From an uncultured Lachnospiraceae bacterium (GTDB lineage Bacteria; Bacillota; Clostridia; Lachnospirales; Lachnospiraceae): DNA of 61,462 nucleotides. A model generated the notes under the pieces. It made no database searches and had not been told where the DNA came from. It was given only the letters and a program-made list of their open reading frames with translations. This document shows positions 1 to 7,085 of the stretch, piece by piece. The DNA is taken from assembly GCA_947626285.1 (NCBI GenBank), contig CANQRR010000015.1, positions 1-61,462 of the forward strand, given 5' to 3'. A program made the position numbers and the translations under genes. How positions within the stretch are numbered: position 1 is the stretch's first letter; every line of letters starts with the position of its first letter.

Positions 1-542
1 AGGAAGTTCAGCGGACGCGGACCGAAGCTTATGATCTTCAGGTTCTTGAGACCGACGATCGCGCGCGCGATCGGAACGAAGTCGTGGATCATGTCCGCGC
101 ACTCATCCGCCGTGCCCACCGGGTACTCCGGAATGTAAGCCCTGATATTTCTGAGCTTGAGGTTGTAGCTCGCGTTGAGCATGCCGCAGTAAGCGTCGCC
201 GCGGCCATCGCTCAAATCGTTCTGGCTCTCCTCAGCCGCCGCGATGAACATCGCCGGGCCATCGAAGTGCTTCGCCAGAAGCGTCTCGGAGATCTCCGGG
301 CCGAAGTTGCCAAGGTAAACGACCAGAGCCTCGCAGCCAGCCGCCTTGACGTCCTCAAGCGCCTGCACCATGTGGATCTCGCTCTCCACGATACAGATCG
401 GACACTCGTAGATATCGGACTCATCGTATTTCGCCTTGTAGGCGTCGATCAGAGCCTTTCTTCTGTTCACGGAAAGAGATTCCGGGAAGCAGTCACGGCT
501 CACAGCCACGATACCGATTTTTACTTTTGGAATGTTGTTCAT
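1..542 (-). CDS. L-fucose-isomerase-like sugar isomerase, cut by the left edge
   Basis: The ATG at 542 has a GGAGG site at 551-555. The first 180 codons are open to the window edge; the C-terminal part is missing. The protein begins MNNIPKVKIGIVAVSRDCFP and continues with alternating alpha/beta sequence typical of the N-terminal domain of the L-fucose/L-arabinose isomerase fold (AldoKetose isomerases). The metal-binding C-terminal residues are outside the window. It is the last visible gene of an operon with a xylulokinase-type kinase and a DUF4867-like protein, so it probably makes the ketose that the kinase phosphorylates. The true substrate (fucose, arabinose or another aldose) cannot be told from this part. 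Confidence 0.75.
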   Translation of the reverse strand, partial: MNNIPKVKIGIVAVSRDCFPESLSVNRRKALIDAYKAKYDESDIYECPICIVESEIHMVQALEDVKAAGCEALVVYLGNFGPEISETLLAKHFDGPAMFIAAAEESQNDLSDGRGDAYCGMLNASYNLKLRNIRAYIPEYPVGTADECADMIHDFVPIARAIVGLKNLKIISFGPRPLNF

Positions 543-577
543 TGCTTTATCCTCCTATAAATAAATTTTTATTTTGT

Positions 578-596
578 AAACAGCGTTGCGCTGTCA
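578..596 (-). other. Small hairpin in the isomerase leader
   Basis: The sequence 580-594 is a perfect inverted repeat, ACAGCG-TTG-CGCTGT, about 40 bases upstream of the isomerase start. On the minus strand an AT-rich run follows it. The 133-base gap between the DUF4867-like gene and the isomerase holds nothing else I recognise. It could be an RNA-processing or stability hairpin that sets the ratio of the two products; it is too short to call a terminator. Confidence 0.35.
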
Positions 597-675
597 CGAA
601 CTACGCTTGATGTCCGACGGTCTGCACTCCTGTCAGCTCGCAGGACGGGCAATCATCACCGGACATTTTCGGTCT

Positions 676-1296
676 TTACTTTAAGGAAATGTTCTCACCC
701 ACCAGCCCAAGCGGGGAGCCCTCTGGAAGTCCGCCCTCCGGATGGCCGATCAGCCATTTATTCTTTGCGGTCAGGCGCGCGTCCTCTCCGCCCGCGTGGT
801 CCTTATCAAGCGGCAGATTCGTGTCCTTCGGGAGCACGACCGCCACGCGGAACCCGCCGTCAGCGGCGTTGCACGGCGCGTAGTGGAGCGTCGTCGCGTA
901 CACCTCCACAGCCGTCCCCTTCGGGAGCAGGAAACCCTCGACCTTCGACGTGTCGTAGGTGCCGTCGTCCGCAATGTCCTGCTGCCAGCCGACGAGCAGG
1001 ATCGCGTCCGTCCCGGCCACATTAATCTCTGAGGAGCGATGGTATTCCAGCGCGTTGAGCTTGTAGTTGTTGCCGTTGCAGAAGCCGATCTGGATCGGCA
1101 GCTCGCCGTAGGTCTTCGTCTTCAGCTCCTCGAACACCGGGAGCGCCTCCAGAAGCGACGACGACGGCTCGTACACCGTGTCATCCGCCGGGCACGGCGT
1201 CTCGGCCAGCTTCTCCACAAGTCCCGTGAAATCCACGTTGTCGACGACGCGGCCATATTTGCGGAACGCCGCATCCGTCACTTTTTTGATCTCCAT
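676..1296 (-). CDS. DUF4867-like (cupin-type) protein of a sugar operon
   Basis: 206 residues, starting at an ATG with GGAGG seven bases upstream. No signal peptide or membrane segment. From memory the sequence fits the uncharacterised family DUF4867, a beta-rich cupin-like family seen beside fucose-isomerase-like genes in Lachnospiraceae. Segments such as LPKGTAVEVYATTLHYAPC (about residues 123-141) and the following FRVAVVLPKDTN strands resemble the cupin barrel of ureidoglycolate-lyase-type proteins, with a possible His-containing active site at LHYAPC. It lies between xylB and the isomerase in the same direction, so an accessory role in sugar handling (mutarotation, isomerisation or lactone chemistry) is likely. 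The exact reaction is unknown. Confidence 0.6.
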   Translation of the reverse strand: MEIKKVTDAAFRKYGRVVDNVDFTGLVEKLAETPCPADDTVYEPSSSLLEALPVFEELKTKTYGELPIQIGFCNGNNYKLNALEYHRSSEINVAGTDAILLVGWQQDIADDGTYDTSKVEGFLLPKGTAVEVYATTLHYAPCNAADGGFRVAVVLPKDTNLPLDKDHAGGEDARLTAKNKWLIGHPEGGLPEGSPLGLVGENISLK

Positions 1297-1333
1297 AATA
1301 AACCCTCCTTTATAAAAAAATCTCTATTTTTTT

Positions 1334-2803
1334 TCAATGAATAATCTCAAACAGCGGTTTGCAGGTCGGGTAGATCTCCTTGAACTGCGCGTAACGCGCC
1401 TCGTACTTCGCGACCAGCTCCGGCTCCGGCTCCACCGTGTCGATGATGTGCACGAGCTTCGCCGCCGCGTCCTCCACGGACGCGAACTCGCCGCAGGCCA
1501 CCGCCGCCAGCATCGCGCCGCCGAGCGCCGGGCCTTCTTCGCTCTCGATCACGTCCACCTTGAGATTCAGAACGTTCGCGATGATCTTTTTCCACAGCGG
1601 GCTCTTCGCGCCGCCACCGCAGATCTTCGTGCGCTCGATTTTGATCCCCAGAGCCTTCGCCACTTCAAGCGAATCCCTCAACGCAAACGCCACGCCCTCA
1701 AGCACCGCCTGCGTCATGTCGGCGCGCGTCGTGTCCATCGTCATGCCAATGAAGGTCGCGCGGGCGTTCGGATTGTTGTGCGGGGAACGCTCGCCCATCA
1801 GGTACGGCAGGAAGAAGACATGGTTCTCGCCAAGCTTCCCGATCGCCGCCTGCTCCGCCGCGTAGTCCTTCGTGCCGATGATCTCGTCCATCCACCATTT
1901 GTTGCAGGAAGCCGCGGAGAGCATGCAGCCCATCAGATGATAATGCCCGTCCGCGTGCGCGAACGCATGCAGCGCGTTGAACTTGTCCACGCCGAACTTC
2001 TCCGATGAGATGAAGATCGTCCCACTCGTGCCCAGAGAGATGTTGCACATACCGTCGCCGACCGTGCCCGTGCCGACCGCCGCAGCCGCGTTGTCGCCCG
2101 CGCCCGCCACGATCTTCACCGTCTCCGGGATCCCCAGCTGCGCCGCCACCTCCGGCAGGATCGTCCCGACCGCCTCGTAGCTCTCAAAGATCTTCGCCAT
2201 CTGCTCCTCTCTCACGCCGCAGATCTCCAGCATCTCCTTCGACCAGCAGCGGTTCCGCACGTCGAACATCAGCATGCCGGACGCGTCCGACACATCCGTG
2301 CAGTGCACGCCCGAAAGCTTGTACGCGATGTAATCCTTCGGCAGCATGATCTTCTCGATCTTCGCGAAATTCTCCGGCTCCTTATTCTTCACCCAGAGCA
2401 CCTTCGGCGCCGTAAATCCCGTAAAGGAAATGTTCGCCGTGTACTCGGAAAGCTTCTCCTTGCCGATGACATTGTTCAGGTAATCGCACTCCTCGTAGGT
2501 CCGGCCGTCGTTCCACAGAAGCGCCGGGCGGATCACGTTGTCATCCTTGTCCAGGATCACAAGCCCGTGCATCTGTCCGCCGAAGCTGATGCCCGCCACC
2601 TGGCTCTTGTCGCAGTCCGCGAACAGCTCCTTGAGCCCCTCGATCGTCTGCTCGTACCAGTCCTCCGGCTTCTGCTCCGACCAGCCCGGATTCGGAAAAT
2701 AGATCGGATACTCCCTCGACACGATCTTCCGGATCTTCCCCTTCTCGTCCATCAGCAGCAGCTTCACCGCCGACGTCCCAAGATCAATTCCCACATACAG
2801 CAT
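1334..2803 (-). CDS. xylB: Xylulokinase-type FGGY carbohydrate kinase
   Basis: 489 residues, the usual length for xylulokinase. Start ATG with GGAGG eight bases upstream. The N-terminal phosphate-binding motif is YVGIDLGTSAVKLLLMD; GQMHGLV (about residues 77-83) is the typical xylulokinase sugar-site segment. The second ATPase half has GAGDNAAAAVGTG, SLGTSGTIF and the C-terminal GGGAKSPLWKKI adenosine motif. It phosphorylates a ketose (D-xylulose in the reference enzymes) with ATP in the cytosol. It is first in an operon with the DUF4867-like gene and the fucose-isomerase-like gene rather than with xylA, so the natural substrate may be a ketose other than xylulose. I did not find a convincing promoter in 2804-2961. 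Confidence 0.88.
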   Translation of the reverse strand: MLYVGIDLGTSAVKLLLMDEKGKIRKIVSREYPIYFPNPGWSEQKPEDWYEQTIEGLKELFADCDKSQVAGISFGGQMHGLVILDKDDNVIRPALLWNDGRTYEECDYLNNVIGKEKLSEYTANISFTGFTAPKVLWVKNKEPENFAKIEKIMLPKDYIAYKLSGVHCTDVSDASGMLMFDVRNRCWSKEMLEICGVREEQMAKIFESYEAVGTILPEVAAQLGIPETVKIVAGAGDNAAAAVGTGTVGDGMCNISLGTSGTIFISSEKFGVDKFNALHAFAHADGHYHLMGCMLSAASCNKWWMDEIIGTKDYAAEQAAIGKLGENHVFFLPYLMGERSPHNNPNARATFIGMTMDTTRADMTQAVLEGVAFALRDSLEVAKALGIKIERTKICGGGAKSPLWKKIIANVLNLKVDVIESEEGPALGGAMLAAVACGEFASVEDAAAKLVHIIDTVEPEPELVAKYEARYAQFKEIYPTCKPLFEIIH

Positions 2804-2961
2804 ATACTTTTCCTCCGTTTCCTGTTGATTTCACATATTTCTATAAGTGCGCACCCGCACACTCAATTTCCCCGCGCTTTCGCAGATCCGCGCTTCGGCG
2901 TTGCCCGCCGCGCCTTCAAAACTGGCTCTGCGCAATGTCTGTCGCCGCTATAGCAGTACCG

Positions 2962-3882
2962 TCACGACATGATCTCATGCGCCACGGGCTCCAGCCCCGT
3001 GTCCACAATGATATCCAGCACCTGCTGCAGATTGATCAGCTCCACCTCCGTGTGCTCGCCGCCGTTCTCTCCGTCCCGCGTCCAGGCGATCGGCTCCTTT
3101 GAGAGGATCTTCAGCCGCTCCGTCTTGAAGCGCACGACCTTCCCGGACGACTCCTCGCGCGTCAGCACCGCCGTGATGATCTCCTGCCAGTCGATGAGGT
3201 TCTGAGGATTGCGCACCAGCGTCACCTCGAACAGCCCGTCGTTCAGCTCCACATTGTGCCCCGGAAGCCCCTTGAAGCCCCCGACCGAATTCGAATTCGT
3301 GATCATGCCGAACACGAACTCGCCCTCGTCGCAGAACTCCTCGCTCTCGAAGCGCATCCAGCGGCTCTTCCACGTCCCCATGCGCTTCATCGCCTCCAGC
3401 AGATAGGCCGCGTGCCCCAGCATATTCTTCATGTCCTGATTCGTCTGGTAAGACACGTCGGTAAACGCTCCGAACGCCGCCACATAGACGAAATACTCCT
3501 CATTAAACCGGCCGATGTCACAGGGAAAGATCTCCCCCTCCACGATCAGCCGCGCCGCCTGCTCCATCTGCTTCGGAATCCCCAGACTGTTCCCAAAATC
3601 ATTCGTGCTGCCCGCCGGGATATAGCCAATCGGCCGCTTCACCCCGCTGTCCATCAGCCCGGCGACAACCTCGTCCAGCGTACCGTCGCCGCCGCAGCAC
3701 GCGACCAGCTCAAAATCCTTCGCGCGCTCCTTCACCGTCTCCCGGGCGTCCTTCTCCCCGCTCGTCGGATGCACCGTCACCTCGTACCCTCCGGCGGTGA
3801 ACGTCTCTATTACCACCGAAAGATTGCTCCGGATCTGGCCCTTGCCCGACCGCGGATTGTATACAAACAACATCTTCTCCAT
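2962..3882 (-). CDS. Diacylglycerol-kinase-family lipid kinase (DagK/YegS type)
   Basis: 306 residues from the ATG at 3882; a start ten codons earlier exists, but a GGAG site lies 11 bases before 3882 and the promoter at 3932-3960 fits it. The N-terminus has VYNPRSGKGQ, the family nucleotide-binding signature. GGDGTLDEVVAG (about residues 75-86) is the DAGK catalytic GGDGT loop and IGYIPAGSTNDFGNSLG follows. These proteins phosphorylate membrane diacylglycerol or related lipids for recycling of polar lipid or cell-wall intermediates. It is monocistronic, with the next upstream gene ended by a terminator. Lipid specificity cannot be read from the sequence. Confidence 0.87.
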   Translation of the reverse strand: MEKMLFVYNPRSGKGQIRSNLSVVIETFTAGGYEVTVHPTSGEKDARETVKERAKDFELVACCGGDGTLDEVVAGLMDSGVKRPIGYIPAGSTNDFGNSLGIPKQMEQAARLIVEGEIFPCDIGRFNEEYFVYVAAFGAFTDVSYQTNQDMKNMLGHAAYLLEAMKRMGTWKSRWMRFESEEFCDEGEFVFGMITNSNSVGGFKGLPGHNVELNDGLFEVTLVRNPQNLIDWQEIITAVLTREESSGKVVRFKTERLKILSKEPIAWTRDGENGGEHTEVELINLQQVLDIIVDTGLEPVAHEIMS

Positions 3883-3931
3883 AGTTGTCGTTTCTCCAAA
3901 ATTTTGCTTCAAAAATCTGGTCTATTTGTAT

Positions 3932-3960
3932 ATTTTACTACGTTATCGTGTGAATCTCAA
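3932..3960 (-). promoter_or_regulatory. Sigma-A promoter of the lipid kinase
   Basis: Reading the minus strand, TTGAGA (3960-3955) and TAAAAT (3937-3932) are separated by 17 bases. It lies about 50 bases upstream of the start codon at 3882. Confidence 0.7.
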
Positions 3961-4034
3961 GCAAATAATTGCTGACCTGCACAATTATTTGTCCGGCCGG
4001 CGCCGAATAAGTCCCCGCGCCCAAAAGGCCGTCC

Positions 4035-4086
4035 GGCAAAATCAAATCAAGCCGGCTGATCTGCTCCGCGCAGCTTCAACCGGCTT
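4035..4086 (-). terminator. Terminator after the SARP-associated small gene
   Basis: On the minus strand AAGCCGG (4086-4080) and CCGGCTT (4055-4049) form a stem with an inner CTGC/GCAG pair, followed by GATTTGATTTT. It begins two bases after the stop at 4088 and closes the regulator/small-protein operon. Confidence 0.6.
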
Positions 4087-4087
4087 C

Positions 4088-4588
4088 CTAATCCTCTCTC
4101 ATATTGTCCATCAGCTTCAACATTTCCAGCTCGCTGTTAAAGCTCCTCGCCAGATTCTTCTCCAGCCACACAAGCTCACCCTGCCAGGTCGCGTACTGGC
4201 GGTACTGGATGCGCACCGCGTAAGTGGCGATCCCGCCCCGGTACTCCAAAAGCTCCGCCTGCTCCATCACCTTGTCCGGCCGCTCCTGCCGCGCGGCCAT
4301 CCGGCGCTCCACGCTCTCCGTCTGCTCCTCCGGTCTGCCCTTCTTTCTGCCCCCGTCCTTCGCGCCGTAATCGCGCAGCGCCACGGACGCCTGCGGGAAA
4401 TGGATGCGCTCCATCACCTCGTCCATCATCAGCAGGAGCTGGTACGGATCGTCGAACTCGGCGGGCTCTTTGCTGTAACAGCTGTACAGCCGTCCCGTCT
4501 CCTTCCCGTCGACGCTCGTATCGATACAAATCACCATCAAATTGGGGGCGGCAATGCCAATCTTATAAAAGCTCTGCGCGTCACTCAA
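4088..4588 (-). CDS. Small two-module protein of an unnamed family, in operon with the SARP regulator
   Basis: 166 residues from a TTG at 4588, chosen because AGGAGG sits eight bases upstream. I do not recognise a named family. The C-terminal module (about residues 122-162) reads TYAVRIQ...TWQGELVW...FNSELEMLKLMD. It matches a module in the small proteins at 20354-20626 and 22808-23254. An N-terminal copy (about 17-60; VICID...GRLY...FDDPYQLLLMMD) looks like a diverged duplicate and aligns well with the N-terminal module of the 22808 protein. The two modules are joined by a charged Lys/Arg/Glu-rich linker (75-110). No signal peptide or membrane segment, so probably cytosolic. It starts 66 bases after the regulator stop and shares its promoter and terminator, so a role with that regulator is inferred. 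Confidence 0.7.
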   Translation of the reverse strand: MSDAQSFYKIGIAAPNLMVICIDTSVDGKETGRLYSCYSKEPAEFDDPYQLLLMMDEVMERIHFPQASVALRDYGAKDGGRKKGRPEEQTESVERRMAARQERPDKVMEQAELLEYRGGIATYAVRIQYRQYATWQGELVWLEKNLARSFNSELEMLKLMDNMRED

Positions 4589-4654
4589 TCACGCTTCCTC
4601 CTCACTATCCTTCTGACCTTCCCGTCAGATCCTGCAACCTCTCCGTCCGCGAGC

Positions 4655-5932
4655 TCACACGTCCTTCTTATCCCCATCCACCGGGCGCCACGCCGTCTCG
4701 CTGTCACGGAACTTCGGTTTCTCGTTCATGGCGTCCTCGTCGATCTCCGCCACGGAAGCCACATAATAATTCACCTGAAAATCGCTCCGACGTACCTTTT
4801 TGCTGAACGCGCGGTCGATCCGCGCGGACACCTTCGCGCAGTTCTCCTGATTGATCTCCGGCAGCATGATCAGGTACTGCTGCGTATTGTAACGCGTGTA
4901 GAAATCCCCGCGCCTCAGCACCTCCATGATCGAATCGCGCAGCGCCTTGGAGACCGTCTGCTCCTTCTCCGCGGAACCCATATCGCCGCCCGTGTACTTG
5001 ATCGTGCACAGCATCAGATACACCGACATACCGCTTCGCTCCATCATACGGCTGATCACATGATAGATATCAACAAAACTCGGATAGGTGCAATAATACG
5101 CCCCCGGCATCTTCTCCCGCTCGCGTATCCGCTGCTTGATATCCTGAATGACCCCGGAGGACTGTGAGATCCGCTCCGCCATCAGGCGCGCGCGGCTTAA
5201 CATCTCCGGCGAAGGCGGCAGCCCAAGCTCGTCGAAAAACAGCTTCGTCACCTTCTCGTAGATCTCCATCGCCTCGCGGTAACGGGACATCGCGATCAGA
5301 CTGTCGATCTGCCACAGCGCCCAGTCGTCGAACGGGTAAATCGACGCGGCCGTCGTCGCCAGCTGGAGAATGTCGTCATAGCGCTCATCCTCCTGCAGCC
5401 AGCCGAACAGTTTCTGAAGGCTCTCCGTGTAGAGCTCCTGGTAGTGCACGCTGCGCACGGCCACCCAGTCCTCGCCGATCATGTTCGGGAGAAACTCGCC
5501 CGTGTACAGACGGCACGCCTCCAGATAGATCTCTGTCTTCGCCGCCTGATCCGGCTCCCTCCTGCCCTTCTCGATCAGCTTCTCAAACTCAATGGCGTCG
5601 ACCTGTACCGGGACCGCCTCATTCTCCCAGCGGCACATTCCCCGCTTGATCACCACGTAATTCGCTTCCGGGAACCCCGCCGCCCTGAACTGCTTCTTCA
5701 GGCGGAAGATCGTGTTATTCAGGCTTCCGTTTTTATTCTCGACCTCCTCGCGCCCGTACAGCGCGTCCGCCAGGCTCGTCTTCGCGATCCCACCGGCGTC
5801 AATGTTCATAAGGAGAATCTGCAGAAGCTGCATCGACTTCGACGTCGTGTTCCGATCCAGGGCAACCTCCCTTCCCTCATAGTAGAGGGAAAATCCTCCA
5901 AGCGTCTTCGCTTTCAGCACATGCTCAGCCAT
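4655..5932 (-). CDS. SARP/BTAD transcriptional regulator with a degenerate GGDEF-like C-terminal domain
   Basis: 425 residues. Residues 5-105 form an OmpR-type winged helix as in AfsR/SARP activators (LLQILLMN, SLADALYG, LNNTIFRLKKQF). Residues 110-255 form the bacterial transcriptional activator domain of TPR-like helices (YTGEFLPNM, ALWQIDSLIAMSRYREAMEIYE, ending DELGLPPSPEM). Residues 285-400 look like a GGDEF-fold domain: VYLMLCTIKY, then RRGDFYTRYNTQQYLIMLP, where diguanylate cyclases have a D-x(3)-RYGGDEF-type signature. Here the signature is NTQQY (349-353), so cyclase activity is not expected; it may be a sensing or dimerisation domain. It is first in a two-gene operon with the small protein at 4088-4588, from the promoter at 5991-6019. 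Confidence 0.85.
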   Translation of the reverse strand: MAEHVLKAKTLGGFSLYYEGREVALDRNTTSKSMQLLQILLMNIDAGGIAKTSLADALYGREEVENKNGSLNNTIFRLKKQFRAAGFPEANYVVIKRGMCRWENEAVPVQVDAIEFEKLIEKGRREPDQAAKTEIYLEACRLYTGEFLPNMIGEDWVAVRSVHYQELYTESLQKLFGWLQEDERYDDILQLATTAASIYPFDDWALWQIDSLIAMSRYREAMEIYEKVTKLFFDELGLPPSPEMLSRARLMAERISQSSGVIQDIKQRIREREKMPGAYYCTYPSFVDIYHVISRMMERSGMSVYLMLCTIKYTGGDMGSAEKEQTVSKALRDSIMEVLRRGDFYTRYNTQQYLIMLPEINQENCAKVSARIDRAFSKKVRRSDFQVNYYVASVAEIDEDAMNEKPKFRDSETAWRPVDGDKKDV

Positions 5933-5990
5933 ATCGTTCTCACCTCACCCTGCAAACCGCCGCATCCGCGCAACGGCATTTATCTTTTTC

Positions 5991-6019
5991 ATTATGCCAC
6001 AGAATCGCCGGAACCGCAA
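5991..6019 (-). promoter_or_regulatory. Sigma-A promoter of the SARP regulator operon
   Basis: Minus strand TTGCGG (6019-6014), 17 bases, CATAAT (5996-5991). It lies about 60 bases upstream of the regulator ATG. The 11-bp repeats seen at the adhesin promoter are not present here. Confidence 0.6.
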
Positions 6020-6076
6020 CATATATTTGTGACACATGGAATGAAAAGCCTCAAAATGTCAGACAAATCGGCCTGT

Positions 6077-6913
6077 TTAAGATAACCTGTGCAGTACTTC
6101 TTCAAAACACACCCCGTCCGTGAGCGGAAGATCCAGCTCGATCGACCGCTCGATGCAGCGCTTGATGAAAAGCGACGCCTTGCGCACCGAATCCTGGAAC
6201 GGCACGCCGTTGACCGCGTCCGCCGCGATGATCGCCGCGAAGATGTCCCCCGTGCCGGAGCGCTGCGTCCCCACCTTGTGCGTGCGCCGGATCTTCCCCG
6301 GCTGCCCCTGCTCGAAGCAGTAATTCGCGATAAACCCGCCCTGCGGGATCCCCGTGATCACCACCTTCGACGGTCCCAGCGCGCTCAGCTTCTCCGCCAG
6401 CGCCACAATCTCCCGCATCCGCCAGTGATCCGCGTGGTACGGCGTGTCCGTCAGGATACACGCCTCCGTCAGGTTCGGCGTGAGGATGTCCGCGAACGTC
6501 ACAAGCTTCTTCATCTCCTCGCACATCTGCGGCGTATAAGTCGGGTACGGCTTCCCGTAATCCCCCATCACCGGGTCGACGACAACGATCGTGTCCTCCC
6601 GCCGGAACTCCCGGAAAAAGCGAATCACGATCTGGATCTGCTCCTTCGAACCCAGGAATCCGCTGCTGATCCCCCGAAACTCCAGTCCCAGCTTCTTCCA
6701 CTCATCAATATACGCCTGCATCCGATCCGTGTAATCCTCAAAGAAAAAGCTTTCAAACCCGGTATGGTTCGAAAAGATCGACGTCGGCACCGGGCAGCAC
6801 TGAATCCCCATCGCGGAGATGATCGGCAGCGCCACCGCGATTGAACAGCGCCCGAACCCCGAGAAATCATTGATCACGGCAATCTTCTTTTGATGGTTGT
6901 GGTCTGGTCTCAT
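6077..6913 (-). CDS. Pyridoxal/pyridoxamine kinase-like protein (ribokinase superfamily)
   Basis: 278 residues, ATG with GAGGTG seven bases upstream. The N-terminus KKIAVINDFSGFGRCSIAVA and VDPVMGDYGKPYPTYTP (about residues 112-128) match PdxK/PdxY-type kinases. The C-terminal anion-hole/catalytic region reads GTQRSGTGDIFAAII, with the GTGD aspartate as catalytic base. The reaction would be ATP-dependent 5'-phosphorylation of pyridoxal, pyridoxamine or pyridoxine in B6 salvage. It is monocistronic from a strong promoter at 6951-6980. Related Lachnospiraceae proteins are often labelled pyridoxamine kinase; hydroxymethylpyrimidine kinase is a less likely alternative. Confidence 0.85.
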   Translation of the reverse strand: MRPDHNHQKKIAVINDFSGFGRCSIAVALPIISAMGIQCCPVPTSIFSNHTGFESFFFEDYTDRMQAYIDEWKKLGLEFRGISSGFLGSKEQIQIVIRFFREFRREDTIVVVDPVMGDYGKPYPTYTPQMCEEMKKLVTFADILTPNLTEACILTDTPYHADHWRMREIVALAEKLSALGPSKVVITGIPQGGFIANYCFEQGQPGKIRRTHKVGTQRSGTGDIFAAIIAADAVNGVPFQDSVRKASLFIKRCIERSIELDLPLTDGVCFEEVLHRLS

Positions 6914-6950
6914 GTATGTTCACCTCAATGAATTTCTATGCATCTGAACC

Positions 6951-6980
6951 ATCATAGCCTGTCGTTTCCGGTTCTGTCAA
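6951..6980 (-). promoter_or_regulatory. Sigma-A promoter of the pyridoxal-kinase-like gene
   Basis: Minus strand TTGACA (6980-6975), 18 bases, TATGAT (6956-6951), about 38 bases before the ATG. Confidence 0.75.
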
Positions 6981-7001
6981 TGCCATTCCGCGATTTTCCC
7001 C

Positions 7002-7033
7002 AAAAAGGGAGCGCCGCATCTCTGCGGCGCCCC
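7002..7033 (-). terminator. Terminator of the giant adhesin gene
   Basis: Minus strand GGGGCGCCGCA / TGCGGCGCTCCC around a GAGA loop, followed directly by TTTTT (7006-7002). It lies about 50 bases after the adhesin stop at 7086. Confidence 0.85.
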
Positions 7034-7085
7034 ATGTGTTACCTCTGTGTTACAGTATTCTGTTGCGTTCGGAGCCGTCCGTGCC

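Noticed and set aside
2804-2961. A promoter TTGAGT/TATAGA upstream of xylB
   Set aside because: The spacing is only 15 bases and the region is dominated by a GC-rich imperfect palindrome; the evidence is too weak to list.
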